Part shown: piece after piece, positions 11,077 through 22,870 of the stretch
Position numbering within the stretch: the first letter of the stretch is position 1
Layout: each line of letters opens with the position of its first letter
Source: Diospyros lotus
Lineage: Eukaryota; Streptophyta; Magnoliopsida; Ericales; Ebenaceae
DNA: 64,000 nt
NCBI RefSeq assembly: GCF_014633365.1
Contig: NC_068348.1
Coordinates: 17,812,311 to 17,876,310, forward strand
Direction of reading: 5' to 3'
Translations under genes and position numbers: made by a program
The notes under the pieces: model-generated
What the model was told of the DNA's origin: nothing
What the model saw: only the letters and a program-made list of their open reading frames with translations
Databases searched by the model: none

Positions 11077-13790
11077 TATAGATTTATAGGTATTGTTGAA
11101 AAAGATGGGATTAAGAGAGAAAATGTGGAAATAGATGAGAATGTTGTGATTAATGTATTGGCGTATTTATTTATTTTCTTGAAAATGATGTGTAAGTAAC
11201 AAAGGTTATCACTAAGTACGTACGTACTACCCCCATAGACCGAATGCGACCTATACGGAAGGGCCACATTAGTCGCCGCTGTGGAGTGTAACCTATGGTT
11301 CGCAGAGCACGCATTGACGCCAACTAACCCACGCCCACCGCCCCCCTTAAATCTCCATACATATATATTATTAATTCATGGTGGTGTCTGTCTGTGTTTA
11401 CAATAAATTAATAATCATTCAACCTTTCTTTTCTTTTCTTTTCTTTTCTTTTCTTTTCTTAAAAGGTGAATCGCTCATCCCAGGCACCCCATACCCGACC
11501 CAACAAAATATGAGGAGGTTAATCATGGTGACTCAGCTGGACACACTGACTAGACCAGTGCTCATTGCACACAAGAAGTTCCCCTTATTTTGAGAGATTG
11601 CTCCCACATTGCCACTGGTAAGACTCGATTCTTGGTTCTTGTCCCAAACTTCACCTTAGAGACACTTTGTGCCCCTAACTGTGACAAGCTGAGCTACTCA
11701 TGCGGGCTTTTCTTTTCTTTTCTTTATCTTTTTGTTGGAGCGTTGAACTCAGCCAAGAAGCTAATAAAAAACCAAACAAAGCAACCGTCACGAGATGCTG
11801 TGGATCAGATGGAGCCTCAACCTATCGCGTAGCTACCACTAATTAAGTAATAAAACCAATATATTCTGTCATTAATTAAGATATGTATCCGTTGCTGACT
11901 TTTTACTAACAACAACATGCTATAATAACTTTTAGGCCATCTACGTGTGTGTGTGTATTAGGTTATGGCATTCTTCTTTTGAAAATTCTATTATGTCCAT
12001 TTGTTTTTGTATTAATTTATTATAAAAAAAATTCATACATTATTCTTGAGATTTTTCTAAATTGTACCTACCATCTATTCCTATGGTTTAAAAAATAACT
12101 CCCATAGATTAATATAAAATAAAAAAATAATTATTTTATCATATATATATATATATATCTTTCTCATTCTTTCGTATTTTCATCTCTCACCTTTAAAACG
12201 CATTAAGGGTCATCGTGGATCTAACAAGTTTTTCAACAGCTATCCGACAATGACTCAAAGATGATCCCTTTCCCTTCCCCTTTTCTCTCTTTCTCTCTAA
12301 AATGTTATGTTATTTTTAGATCTAAAGGGACCATATTCTCAAACTTTCATGCATTCTATATTTAATGAAATAATTATCCATTTCAAATTTAAGTAAATCA
12401 AATATGAAACCAACAATTTAAAGGTAAATTTTATTTTAATCTCTAACCTTAAAAGTGGAATAAAATCTTGAAAGAAACCACACAAAAAAAAAAACATCAG
12501 TGAAACACACTCCATCCATCCATCTAATTAATACTATATCTCATGTTAATAGATGTGTTGAATTTGACTCAACTATTTATTATTGAGCGGCTAGTGGTTA
12601 TATTTTATGGCTTACCAAGTTCTTATTCTTTTTCTATTTTCAATAATTAATATATTTTTTTTAACATGCACGTTGTTTGGTAACTTTGGTTTGTGTTTTG
12701 GCTCTTTTTGTACTTTTCATTGTCCCTTCTGTCCTTGTCTACAAGTGGAATACAAGTTGTTAATATTATTTTCATCTCTCCTCCTCTCCGGCTCCACTAA
12801 ATGAATGTTTTGGGCTTATCCTTTCTTTTCAAAAGAGAGGAAAGCTTAAACGCTCTTTTTTACTTAAAAAATTTCTAATTTAAGCTAAAATGTGTTTAAG
12901 ATAAATAACATTAAAATTGTCAATTATGTAGTTATGTGTTTAGGGTTTATCCAGTTATGTATTTGGTAAAAATTAAAAGACTAGAGTTTTGAATTCATTT
13001 CTAGTTTTGTGTTTAGAGTATTTGTTTTGAAATTACTAAAAACGTGATCCTTTTATCTGTAGCATTTTAAAAATTTTGATTGTGTTTATGATGAAAACAT
13101 TTAAAATGATTTTTTTGTTATTTATAAAAAAAATTCCAAAAATATGTTATTAAAAATACGAAAATAAATACGTTTTTACTATTTTAAAAAATTAAAAAAT
13201 AAAAAGGGTATGAAACGGCAAAAAAAAAAAAAATATGGGTTTAGTATTTTAAGACGTGAGAAGTTGTAAAATGTGATAATTAAAAAGGACACACCACTTA
13301 ATTTTACAAATAGATTTATTAAAATAAGTGTAATTAATTAAGCTGATGAGTTGAGATGTGGATACGTAGGTGGCAATTACTGGTGGCCGTGTGGGTCAGA
13401 GAAGGAGGAATGGGAAGACGTGGCCACGACAGGAGGTGTGCAACCTGAGTTGGCGATTGAAGGGGGTTGGAAGTGCACAATGCTATAGCTGGAGGAAGTT
13501 GTCTAAGAGAGTTGTTCATATAGCATTATCCATCCAAGTAATATATATCCAACTTATTGTTATTGGCCAAATCAAGAGTCAAGCCACGCAACACATAGAC
13601 AGGTGAGCTGCAGGCGCGAATATAACCTTTAAACAAGGACGCGTGGCTCAGCGCCAACCCGGTTTCAGGATTACTTTTGGACCGTTGGATGGAGGGACCC
13701 CAGTAAAACGGACGGTGAGGAGCATCGCATGGGGGGTGGGAGTACACCTCCCCCGGCCGACCCAAATTGACAAGTACAAAATTCAAATCC
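11077..13790. other. Intergenic region upstream of the PGSIP-like gene
   Basis: There is no gene. It contains a (TTTTC)n microsatellite near 11424-11460, an (AT)n run near 12140-12158, and A-rich tracts near 13180-13235. The 13.35-13.8 kb part becomes GC-richer with ACGTGG near 13418 (G-box-like) and is probably the distal promoter of the gene at 14068. Confidence 0.4.
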
Positions 13791-13857
13791 CACGGTTGCT
13801 GATTATTTGAATATTTCCTCTTTGGAGCTGCTATAGCCTGCCTCTTCCTCGTAGTCT

Positions 13858-14067
13858 CTCGTACTATAAAACAAAACAAAACAATCCTACACTGCATTCT
13901 GTCCCCCCCCCCCCCCCCCCCCCCCCAATTGGTGTCGCCAGAGGCCAGCATTTTTCATTTTTGTCCAAGGAAGCCTCGACTCCGGCGCAGACCTTCCTTT
14001 GTCTCTTTGTTTTCATGCATGCGGGGAACGGCAGGAGGTTTTTCTGGTGATTAAGTAGCAAAACGAG
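13858..14067 (+). promoter_or_regulatory. Core promoter and 5' UTR of the PGSIP-like gene, with 24-C tract
   Basis: A TATA-like ACTATAAAAC lies at 13863-13872, about 200 bases before the start codon, so transcription probably begins near 13895-13900. The first bases of the predicted leader are an uninterrupted run of 24 C (13903-13926). There is no in-frame upstream ATG before 14068 in the expected leader that clearly competes; short out-of-frame ATGs near 14014 and 14018 exist. Promoter assignment is by position and motif only. Confidence 0.55.
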
Positions 14068-16878
14068 ATGGGGGAGAAGTTGGGAGCTATGGTGGTGGTG
14101 GTGGCGGTGGCGGTGCTTGTGGCCGCGGCGGCCGCGGCGGAGGGAGGGCCGCGGCACAGGAACGCGTACGCGACGATGATATACATGGGGACGCCAAGGG
14201 ACTACGAGTTCTATGTGGCGACCCGCGTCATGCTCAGATCACTCGCCAGGCTGGCCGCCGACGCCGATCTCGTCGTCATTGCCTCCGTCGACGTCCCTCG
14301 CCGGTGGCTCCACGCTCTGTATGTCTCTCTATTTTAGTTTTTTGTTTGATTTTACATCACGTATACCTACCTACCTTACCCATACAACACTGCAATAGCA
14401 AGATTAATTTTAGACGCAAGGGAAAGACAGTGTGGATCCCAAATAGATTAATTAGTAATTACCAAACAAGTGGGCATGCACACATTAAGCCGTAATGGTG
14501 AAGCAAAGGACCTGCGATACTCATTCACATATTCACCCTTCACCCTCCCTCCCTTTCTTCCAATATACATATTCATCTCAATTTATTAACAAACAATAAT
14601 CAAACATTCTCATATCACTGTCTTTATAATCTTTAACATATTCAAAAATGATCTTTGATCCGATCATAAAGTTTAGCATCGGTTACCGGTTATCCCATTT
14701 GTAATGCAACCTTTCTTTATTTAAACTTTTTAAGACTTAGTTGATTTGTAAATATGATATCGAAAAAGGACCTTTGAATTTTGGGGTAGAATGAACTTTT
14801 CACCCAGTCACATTGTCCTTCTTTGGTTGGTGTAATGGATTATGTTCTATAATCTTTTGAGTACTACGGGATTACATGTTTACTTAAAAGTCATTTAAGT
14901 TGCACCCCACATCACTTGTTTAACTTGTGAAATTACATAAAAACAATCCTCTCACAATCCTCAAGAAAATTAAGCAAAGAATCTTGTTTATTAGAGATGC
15001 CCATTTTTTGAATTTTAATAACTTTCATATCTGGCTTAACAACATTTATGCTCTGAGGTTTCAGGGAACAGGAAGATGGGGCCAGGGTTGTGAGAGTGGA
15101 GAATCTGAATAATCCATACAAGAAGCAAGCTAATTTTGACAAGAGATTCGAGTTAACCATGAACAAACTCTACGTTTGGAGCTTGGTGGACTATGACAGG
15201 GTGGTAATGCTTGATTCCGATAACCTCTTCCTCCAAAACACAGATGAGCTGTTCCAATGTGGCCAATTTTGTGCTGTCTTCATCAACCCCTGCATCTTCC
15301 ATACTGGCCTCTTTGTATTGCAGGTATATATACTCGTCATTTACATCTCACACTAATTACCCAGGCTTTCTTTTTCTTTTTGTTGTTAGCAATAGTAATT
15401 AAGGCTAGCTGTAGCGAAAACGGCCCACCCACTTGAAAACTGAGGTTAAGGTCGCATACAAAAACAACCTTCTCCAGACCTGACTCTGGCAAAGCAAGGG
15501 ATTTACATCTCACACTAATTACCCAAGCTTTCTTTTTCTTTTTGTTGTTAGCAATAGTAATTAAGGCTAGCTGTAGCGAAAACGGCCCGCCCACTTGAAA
15601 ACTGAGGTTAAGGTCGCATACAAAAACAACCTTCTCCAGACCTGACTCTGGCAAAGCAAGGGGTCTCGTGAACTGAAGATGCCTTTGTATTGCATTGTAT
15701 AATTTTTCATTGGGATCATGTATATGGATATGTGGAATTGCAGCCATCAATGGAGGTGTTCAAAGGCATGCTTCGTGACTTGGAGATTGGGAGAGAGAAC
15801 CCTGATGGTGCAGACCAGGGTTTCATTGGAAGCTACTTCCCACTCTTGCTTGATCAGCCAATGTTCCATCCACCCGCTAATGGCTCCAGGTTTCAAGGAA
15901 CATATAGACTTCCTCTGGGATACCAAATGGATGCCTCGTACTATTGTAACCAACTCAACTTTCTTAATCACAAATTAACTTCATATAGTCGTTTAATTTG
16001 GGTTTTAGTTTAAGGCTAAAAATAATGTGGTGTGATCTTCTCGATGGATGGGTACCAGATCTGAAACTCCGGTGGAGCATACCTTGCGGGCCTAACAGCG
16101 TGATTACCTACCCCGGCGCGCCATGGATGAAACCATGGTACTGGTGGTCATGGCCTGCCCTACCGCTAGGCCTCCAGTGGCACGAACAACGCCGCCAAAC
16201 TCTTGGGTAAATCTGAGAACCATTCTTATATATGTCTTGAACTATACGTACATTAATTGACAGAAACACAAATTGAAGAGTGAATTAATGGTTTCTAGTT
16301 AACCATGCATATTGCTAAAGTGCTTACAATACAAGCTTTAATATGGTCATGGTTTAATCTCGATCCACAGGTACAGTGCAGAGATGCCAATTGTGTTGAT
16401 CCAGTCCGTATTTTACCTAGGAATAATGGCGATGGCAGGCCTAGCACGCCCAGGCCTATTTAAACTGTGCTACCGGCGAGCAGACAAAAGTATGTCCTTA
16501 ATACAAGCTGCGGCCCTTAAGTTGGTAGCAATGTGGTCCATTCTTGCTGCCTACACCATCCCTGCCTTCCTCATTCCTCACACCATCCATCCTCTGCTCG
16601 GGTGGAGCCTATACATGCTAGGGGCTTTGGCACTTGCTTCCGTTGCAGTGAACGCCTTTTTTCTCCCTTTTCTGCCAGTTTTAGTACCATGGCTCGGGAT
16701 CCTTGGCGCGCTTCTGGTCATGGCGAATCCTTGGTACCAAGATGGCGTGGTGAGAGCTCTGGCTGTGTTTGGCTATGCCTTTTGTTGTGCACCGCTGGTG
16801 TGGGCTTCCTTGGTTAAGGTTATAGCATGCCTTCAAGTTTCAACTGAGAAGGGAAGCCTTCTTGGTAAGGTTGGATGA
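14068..16878 (+). CDS. PGSIP8: PGSIP7/PGSIP8-like GT8 glycosyltransferase (putative glucuronosyltransferase)
   Basis: Five exons join in frame: 14068-14318, 15065-15323, 15744-15945, 16059-16206, 16371-16878, all with GT-AG introns, giving 455 aa. Residues 1-24 are an Ala/Val-rich signal peptide or anchor. The GT8 catalytic domain follows (about 30-250) with NAYATMIYMGTPRDYEFYVA, the DxD metal/sugar-nucleotide motif D134-S-D136, and NPCIFHTGLFVLQ. A KPWYWWSW block is at 262-269. The C-terminal 165 residues contain five or six hydrophobic spans, as in plant PGSIP6/7/8, which are Golgi or endomembrane multi-pass proteins. PGSIP6 (IPUT1) glucuronylates inositol phosphorylceramide; the exact acceptor of the PGSIP7/8 clade is less clear, so the activity is inferred from family. 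Choice between PGSIP7 and PGSIP8 is not certain. Codons of exon 1 are strongly GC-rich. Introns 2 and 3 are otherwise ordinary, but intron 2 carries a tandem duplication. No disabling mutation was seen. Confidence 0.93.
15339..15662 (+). repeat. 162-bp tandem duplication in intron 2, probably SINE-derived
   Basis: Two near-identical 162-bp units (15339-15500 and 15501-15662) lie wholly within intron 2. Each contains GGTTAAGGTCGCATACAAAA, CTTCTCCAGACCTGACTCTG and GCAAAGCAAGGG. With the following TCTCGTGAACTGAAGATGCC, this resembles the 3' half of plant Au-type SINEs (GGTAAGGCTGCGTACA...CCCCAGACC...CGTGCACTGGG). The duplication is seen directly; the SINE origin is inferred. Confidence 0.75.
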
Positions 16879-16903
16879 ATGTAGGGGAAAGTGTTTTTGG
16901 CTT

Positions 16904-17025
16904 AAGGATCCTTAGAAGAAGGGTACAAGCATCTACAAACATTCTTAATTAGAAGGATCCTTAGAAGAAGGGTACAAGCATCTACAAGCATTCTTAATTA
17001 GAAGGATCCTTAGAAGAAGGGTGGA
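16904..17025 (+). repeat. 49-bp tandem repeat in the 3' UTR
   Basis: Units start at 16904, 16953 and 17002, each with AAGGATCCTTAGAAGAAGGG. The first two are complete (49 bp) and the third is partial. It begins 25 bases after the stop codon of the PGSIP-like gene, so it is probably transcribed as 3' UTR. AAGGATCCTT is itself a palindrome, giving each unit a short hairpin potential. Confidence 0.85.
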
Positions 17026-17567
17026 ATCTACAGATCAATATATGTTGATTCTTTGATTATATAAACAGAGTTTTAGAATTTTCTTTTTTCTATTTATTTT
17101 GATTGTATTCTATTTATAGTTGACCCTTGGGATTAAAGCTTGATGACTTGATAATATATTATTGTTGTTGTTACTTGAATTGTATTCTATGGAGATTCAT
17201 TCATAGTGCATGAGACTTTCATGAGTGGTTGTTTTTGAACCTTTTAATTGTTTTTAATTATAAAGAGCTGATCACAAGTTGAATATCTAATCACTTTCTA
17301 ATTATAAAACAACAACTTTAATGCTGTGGAAAAGCATTACGGCTTATACTTCAAAGTCATTTAGACTCTTTTTTTATCTGCAAAACCCATTACGTTGCCC
17401 CTAAACTATTTAACCCTTAACACATTGATACTTCAACGTTGTTATTATTATTATTATTATTATTTTCAAAGTGGTATCCTAACCTTTTGAGCTTGACTTA
17501 TTTGGCCCTTATCACGGTGTTCTGACATGCTAATATGACTAGCTATTTGACCACTATTAGGTTTGTG

Positions 17568-20085
17568 TAATAGAATGGCACCACACACTTAAGAAGTAGA
17601 TGAATTAGGTGTTTAATAACTTTTCAGTTTATAAAAGTTCTCAAAAAGAAATATGAGAGTAGTAAAGTATAAAACATGAAAATAGAAATCAAATAATGCA
17701 AATGACACAGATATATAATGGTTCGGTTCAATCCAGTCTACATCTACTACTCTAGCCTATGATTTTGAACTTCATCATATTAACCAACCAACAAACCTTG
17801 ATAGTTCTTCTAGCACACCTACTAGGTTTTACAAGTTACAAAGAATGAAAGTGATAAGAACCACTCTCTAAAATAATACACTTTCAAAAATCTTAGTCAA
17901 CCAAGGATGAAAAATAATACAATGAAGGTTCAAGCTAGCTTTAACAAAGAAGATGAGAGCAAAAAAGATTAAGTGCAGTGAGATTTGAAGCTTGAAAATC
18001 TGAAATTTGAATAGCACCAATGACCAAATCTTCTTGAGTTTCAAATCGGCTCCTACTTATAGTCCTCATTGTCCATTTCAAAAAATATAGATGTTAGAGC
18101 CAAAATAATTAAGAAATCCGATATGCAGAAATCAAGTACAATTAGACGTTCAAATTTTTATGATAAAAATGGTAGGCGAACTTTGGCAATCAATCAATAG
18201 ATTTTTTTTTTTCATTTTTGAACAGGTCAATTGATAGAATAAAAAAACGAATCTACAATTTAAGAAAACTTTTTATTGAATTATTTATGGTAGTTGTAAC
18301 GCCCTGACCCCCACTATCAGGTGTCACCGTAACCCACGGTTATAACCCCGGCCTATCATAAAGGACGACTATGCCATGCCAACATAAAGCATTAAAATAA
18401 TACGGGCGTCTTAGGTGGGATCCAGGTTTTGCCACCTTCGACTTATCGAGAACTCGGGTTTAAAATACATAAGCAGCAAAAATTCACCCGATTTTTGTGC
18501 TCAGCTTTTAAAATATAAATCCAATTTCCATATATACCAATACATTCAATAAAATACTTCAACAGTCAAGCATATTTAAATAGATTATACATCCTGGCCA
18601 CAACCAACCGATTTAAACACACACTCTAAGTTACTCATAGTGAGAACCTTAACTTGACTTTAGACAAGTCCATTTAAACCATATATGTCCCTTCATTAGT
18701 CCCACGTAGAACAAATATATTACATGAATACACTGAAACCCAACACACACTATTACTGTCCACAATTACTGTCAATTGGCCACTCGCCCACCAATATTGT
18801 TTTCCCTTTCTTAGACTCCGAGCAATCTGTATGATTAATGGGGGTAAAAGGGTGAGTCCAGAGACTCAATAAAGGTAATATGCAATGCAATAAATTAATG
18901 AGCATAACATCATAGATAAAAATAAAGTGCAGCGAGCATGCAAGTCCATCCACCACACTTATGACCCTATCCTAGGACTCTCATGGTTATCAATCCACTA
19001 CCTCATGCCTAGTCACTTCCTCAATATCTTATACAAGCCATGACAAAAGTAATTTACACACAAAGCATATTAAACTCTTATCGGTTTAACATTAACCTCT
19101 TATTCTCATTAAGTGAATCGACATTTTTCCTTAATAACTTCTCTGACAATATTTTTCCGTAACATCGGAATCACCAATATCATTTTTTAATATTCCTTTA
19201 ACATAAATTATCATAAATTAATATAGCAAGACACGCTAAATTAATCTTAAATAAATATCTATATCACTTACATATTTTTCTCTTCCACGTATAACTAATA
19301 GGATCTCTGCGTAATTTAATTCCTCATAAGAAGGAGAATTTGCATAGCCGAATGGCCTTAACAGTGGGTAAGATCGGCCTTAAATAAGGGGAGAGGACAG
19401 GCCAAATAAGGGAGACAGCTTGGGGGCCAAGGCTACCCCAGGTGCTGCCACATGGCAGCCAAAGAAGATGACGGGTGGCTGGGGAAACACCCCAGCAACC
19501 CCGGGTGGTGTGGCATGGCCGCGCATGGCTTGCGCATCGCCACGGGCATGGGCGCCAGATGGCGTCATTTTGGGCACCTTGAAGCTGATTAAAAATCAAC
19601 CAAAATTCCCCCAGTATGCGAGCATGTCTCGAACCCGCGACTGGCCGTTCCTCCATGCACGCACGTACCACCCGAGCTGCAGTCACATTCAATCTATATG
19701 GCCACCCAATTAATTTTAACGTGACCTGCGACCTATTTTCCAAAATTGCATCAGCGCCCAGAACTTTTGAAATTCAACACATCCACCCCACACCTCATTT
19801 CTCCTTATTTCACTTACACCCCAAAGTTTCTAGAAATTCTCCAATTTAATTTATTTTATTCTTTCTTTATTTTCATAAATATTCTCAAATAAAATAATTA
19901 ATTATCCTAATTACCCATTTTCTCAAAACCACACACATAACTCAAGAAATCTCCTTAAAACCTATACACTAATCATTTCCAAAGTCAAGGATATTACAGT
20001 AGCCGTTGACAGCAAATAACTGAGAGCTTGAAAAATAGACAATCGATAGTTTATAATGACTGGTTGATTGTTTTAACTTCATGCA
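17568..20085 (-). repeat. 3' LTR remnant of the minus-strand copia, split by a gypsy solo LTR
   Basis: The remnant comprises 17568-18294 and 19999-20085. It contains GGTTCGGTTCAATCCAGTCT near 17721-17740 (compare TTTAGAGTGGTTCACCC near 30170-30186 in the partner LTR) and a minus-strand TATA-like ACTATAAGTAGG near 18052-18063. The upper end is truncated where the deleted internal region joins. Confidence 0.55.
18295..19998 (-). repeat. Gypsy-type solo LTR, TSD GTAGT/GTAGC
   Basis: The plus-strand ends are TGTAACGCCCTGACC and GGATATTACA, length 1704 bp. Flanking 5-mers GTAGT (18290-18294) and GTAGC (19999-20003) differ by one base. The sequence contains no internal retrotransposon coding; a GC-richer part near 19400-19700 yields only compositional ORFs. 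Orientation is inferred from the related element with a primer-binding site at 26829-26841. Confidence 0.75.
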
Positions 20086-20108
20086 TTACCTCTAGTTTGT
20101 CTTATATC

Positions 20109-22870
20109 TGTAACACCCCGCCTCGCCAGATGTGTCACTACAAGGGAATTCCCAAGAATCTTTTATTTTTTCCAAGTTCATCAAGCGCAATGCATCAAGA
20201 ACAATCTTCACATGCACACACGAGCTAGCACCCACGGTGATTCTAAGAACAATCTTTACATGCACACAAGATCCCGAAAATCCCAGTCTTGCCCGTTTAA
20301 CCAACAAGATCAATAATCTTAAACTAAATGAGTCATAGTATAACGCAACAGATATAATAACACCAAAATGCCATGGCCTTCCACGAGATTCATACATATT
20401 ATTTCCACACAAAAAATACGTTGTACAAAGCTACCAAATGATAACAATATTATCATACAGTCATTCATACATATATCAAAGTAAATACTATCGCCTCAAT
20501 ATGCTACAATAGCTATCATACTAAACATCGTTGGCCCTCAACTGGCCACGTCCTCACATTTGCAACAGTCCCTGATTGGAACGTTGAATGTTATAAGGGC
20601 ATAACTCAAATTAGATAATAAAACATCTAAATGATGGCATGATACAGTTTATCGAATGCATAAAACGCACACGAGCTTGGCATATACAGACAACGACAAC
20701 ATGCAACACGTCTAACTTGAGAAATCTCCCTGGCATACTCAACCTCCCGTGGAAAATCTATTCCACACCTTTGGGGTTGAACTTACCACGACATACTTAA
20801 TCCCCAAATGCCCTACCGTGTCACCTGATCACTGGGATTAACCTTGCCCTATTCTCAAGAAGACCCCATCTCGTCCCTCACAAACATAACAACAACACGA
20901 AAATCAATACCCCGATGATATGAAAAATCACACGCCATGCACTGACTTTTTTATAAGTAAAAATAGTTGATGCAATATACCATATATGTTCAATATACAT
21001 ATGATGCCATAAGTACATAAGTAAAACGCCTACACGATATAACCCAAATTTCGGAGGGTATAACCGCTCGCCGGAACTGGTTCAAACACATGCAACCTAA
21101 GCTCGGGATGGTAGAACCGCTCACCTGAACCCATTACACACACACCAAACCATTTTTAAGACAATGGGTAAGACTGGAATCGAACCACTCACCTTATTCG
21201 AAAAGTCGATTTGCGTCTCGTAATGCGTGTTAAGCCTTGAAATGCGCGTCTGAATAATTTCTTTGCTTTGGCATGCTCCTCTAGCCTCAAATTAATCATC
21301 AAAATTTTTTGGGATTTTCTAGATGCTTTTCCCTATTTTTCTTCCCTTTTTCTCCATTTTCTCTAATTTCCTTTTCCTTTTCTTCTTCTTCATCTTCTTT
21401 TTCTTCTTCTTCTTCTTCTTCTTCTTCTTCTTCTTCTCCCTTACTTCTTCTTCATTCTTCCCATGTAGGCGAATAGCCATCACAGCCGCCGCGCTGCCAG
21501 CCTCTTTCGCCCACATTGGTAGCCTCTCGGACCTCTACCAAGCCTACTGGACCTTGCCGGTTGCCGCTGCCTTGCTAAGCCATCGCCACAATCCCTATTA
21601 GCTGCCCCTGGTAAGCGCTACCATGGCCGATCTGCAGCTTGAAGCTGCTTCTATGGCCACCGTGAGCCATTACCGCCACCACCTTCAGCTCTACGCCACT
21701 GCGTCCTCAGCCACGTCTGCCACCAGCCACTGCAACTACCCCGACCAACCATTGCCGGCTACCTCCACAGCGCTGCACACAGCCTCCATTGTTGGCCGAT
21801 GTTCTCTCTCTCTCTTTTTTTCTCTCCTTAGCTATCGGCTACTCTCTCTCTCTCTGTTTCTTTAATTTCCTCTTGATTCTCCCTCAATTTATAGCAATCC
21901 TACAGCTTGGGCACCATGCTTACACATATACATATAATATTTATATCATATATTATAATCTATATCTCTTACCCAAGAAATGTCTTGCTGCAACTTGGCC
22001 CTCACTCTTGAATATAACCATATATATATATATATAATACCACTTACTATAATTCTTGGCCATGAAGCTCCTTGGGCATCACGCGTGCTTATACATATAT
22101 TTTAGCTATATCACAAGAATCAACTTGCTACAATTTACACACATGAACGTATATATATTATATATATACCTATAATGTTATGTAATATGATAACTACATA
22201 TTAGAATCCAAATTTTATCCTTATTTCGCTTGAGTAATTTTCTAATTGCATTTACATCCTCAAACATCAATTTAATTTGCACTACGATACCAAAAACACA
22301 AAATTAATAACTGAAGACTTACTCGATAAGGATGATTTTGCCCCAGTGTCCTCACCAGGCTATTGTCTCATCCTAAAACTACCTCAGGGTTGATCCTTAC
22401 GAAAAATCAAAACCTCTCAGGGTTTCGTTGATTTCTCGAAGGTTTCTTACGACAATTTGGTAATTTAGGTTGAATCGAAGCTATACTAAAAACTGTCTCT
22501 ATTTTGACTTCTCTCAATGTCATAAATCACGTTTTGATATGCTTGATGACCTTATACCCTTTCTGTTAGATATCTAAGTCCCAAGGCATTCCCTATCGCT
22601 GATTCGGCGACTTACTTTACTATTACAGCCATTTTTTGATATCCCAAACTCATTCAAACAACGTGACAACCGAACAAAACATGGGATGTTATATTCATCC
22701 CCAACATACTTTTTCTTCCAGAGATACTTATGTTCTGGGGCATTTCTTTCAATCGATTCGGTTGTTTATAACTCCAAGAAATTATACTTAAACCCCAAAA
22801 CTTCTAATAATTTAATTTTCGCCCCCGAATAAATTACTTTTGAACCCTTTGAAAATTCTCGAGTATTACA
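20109..22870 (-). repeat. 3' LTR of the gypsy element
   Basis: The plus-strand ends are TGTAACACCCCGCC and CTCGAGTATTACA, length 2762 bp. It aligns along its whole length with 26844-29612 but with many scattered substitutions. It includes a (TTC)n stretch near 21380-21440 and a GC-rich block near 21470-21800 whose ORFs are not conserved as protein. The stretch GAAGTGACACC-type start and the AT-rich TATATATA runs near 22020-22170 are shared with the partner. Confidence 0.88.

Noticed and set aside
13526..14157. Minus-strand ORFs with Gly or His runs opposite the PGSIP-like first exon
   Set aside because: They are shadows of the poly-C tract and of GC-rich exon 1.
15337..15750. 137-codon minus-strand ORF with an internal sequence duplication
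   Set aside because: It is the antisense of the 162-bp tandem duplication in intron 2 (162 is a multiple of three), not a gene.
21319..21865. Host gene suggested by GC-rich ORFs near 21.3-21.9 kb
   Set aside because: They fall inside the 3' LTR; the sister LTR copy (28.1-28.6 kb) does not keep the frames, and the start is a (TTC)n repeat.
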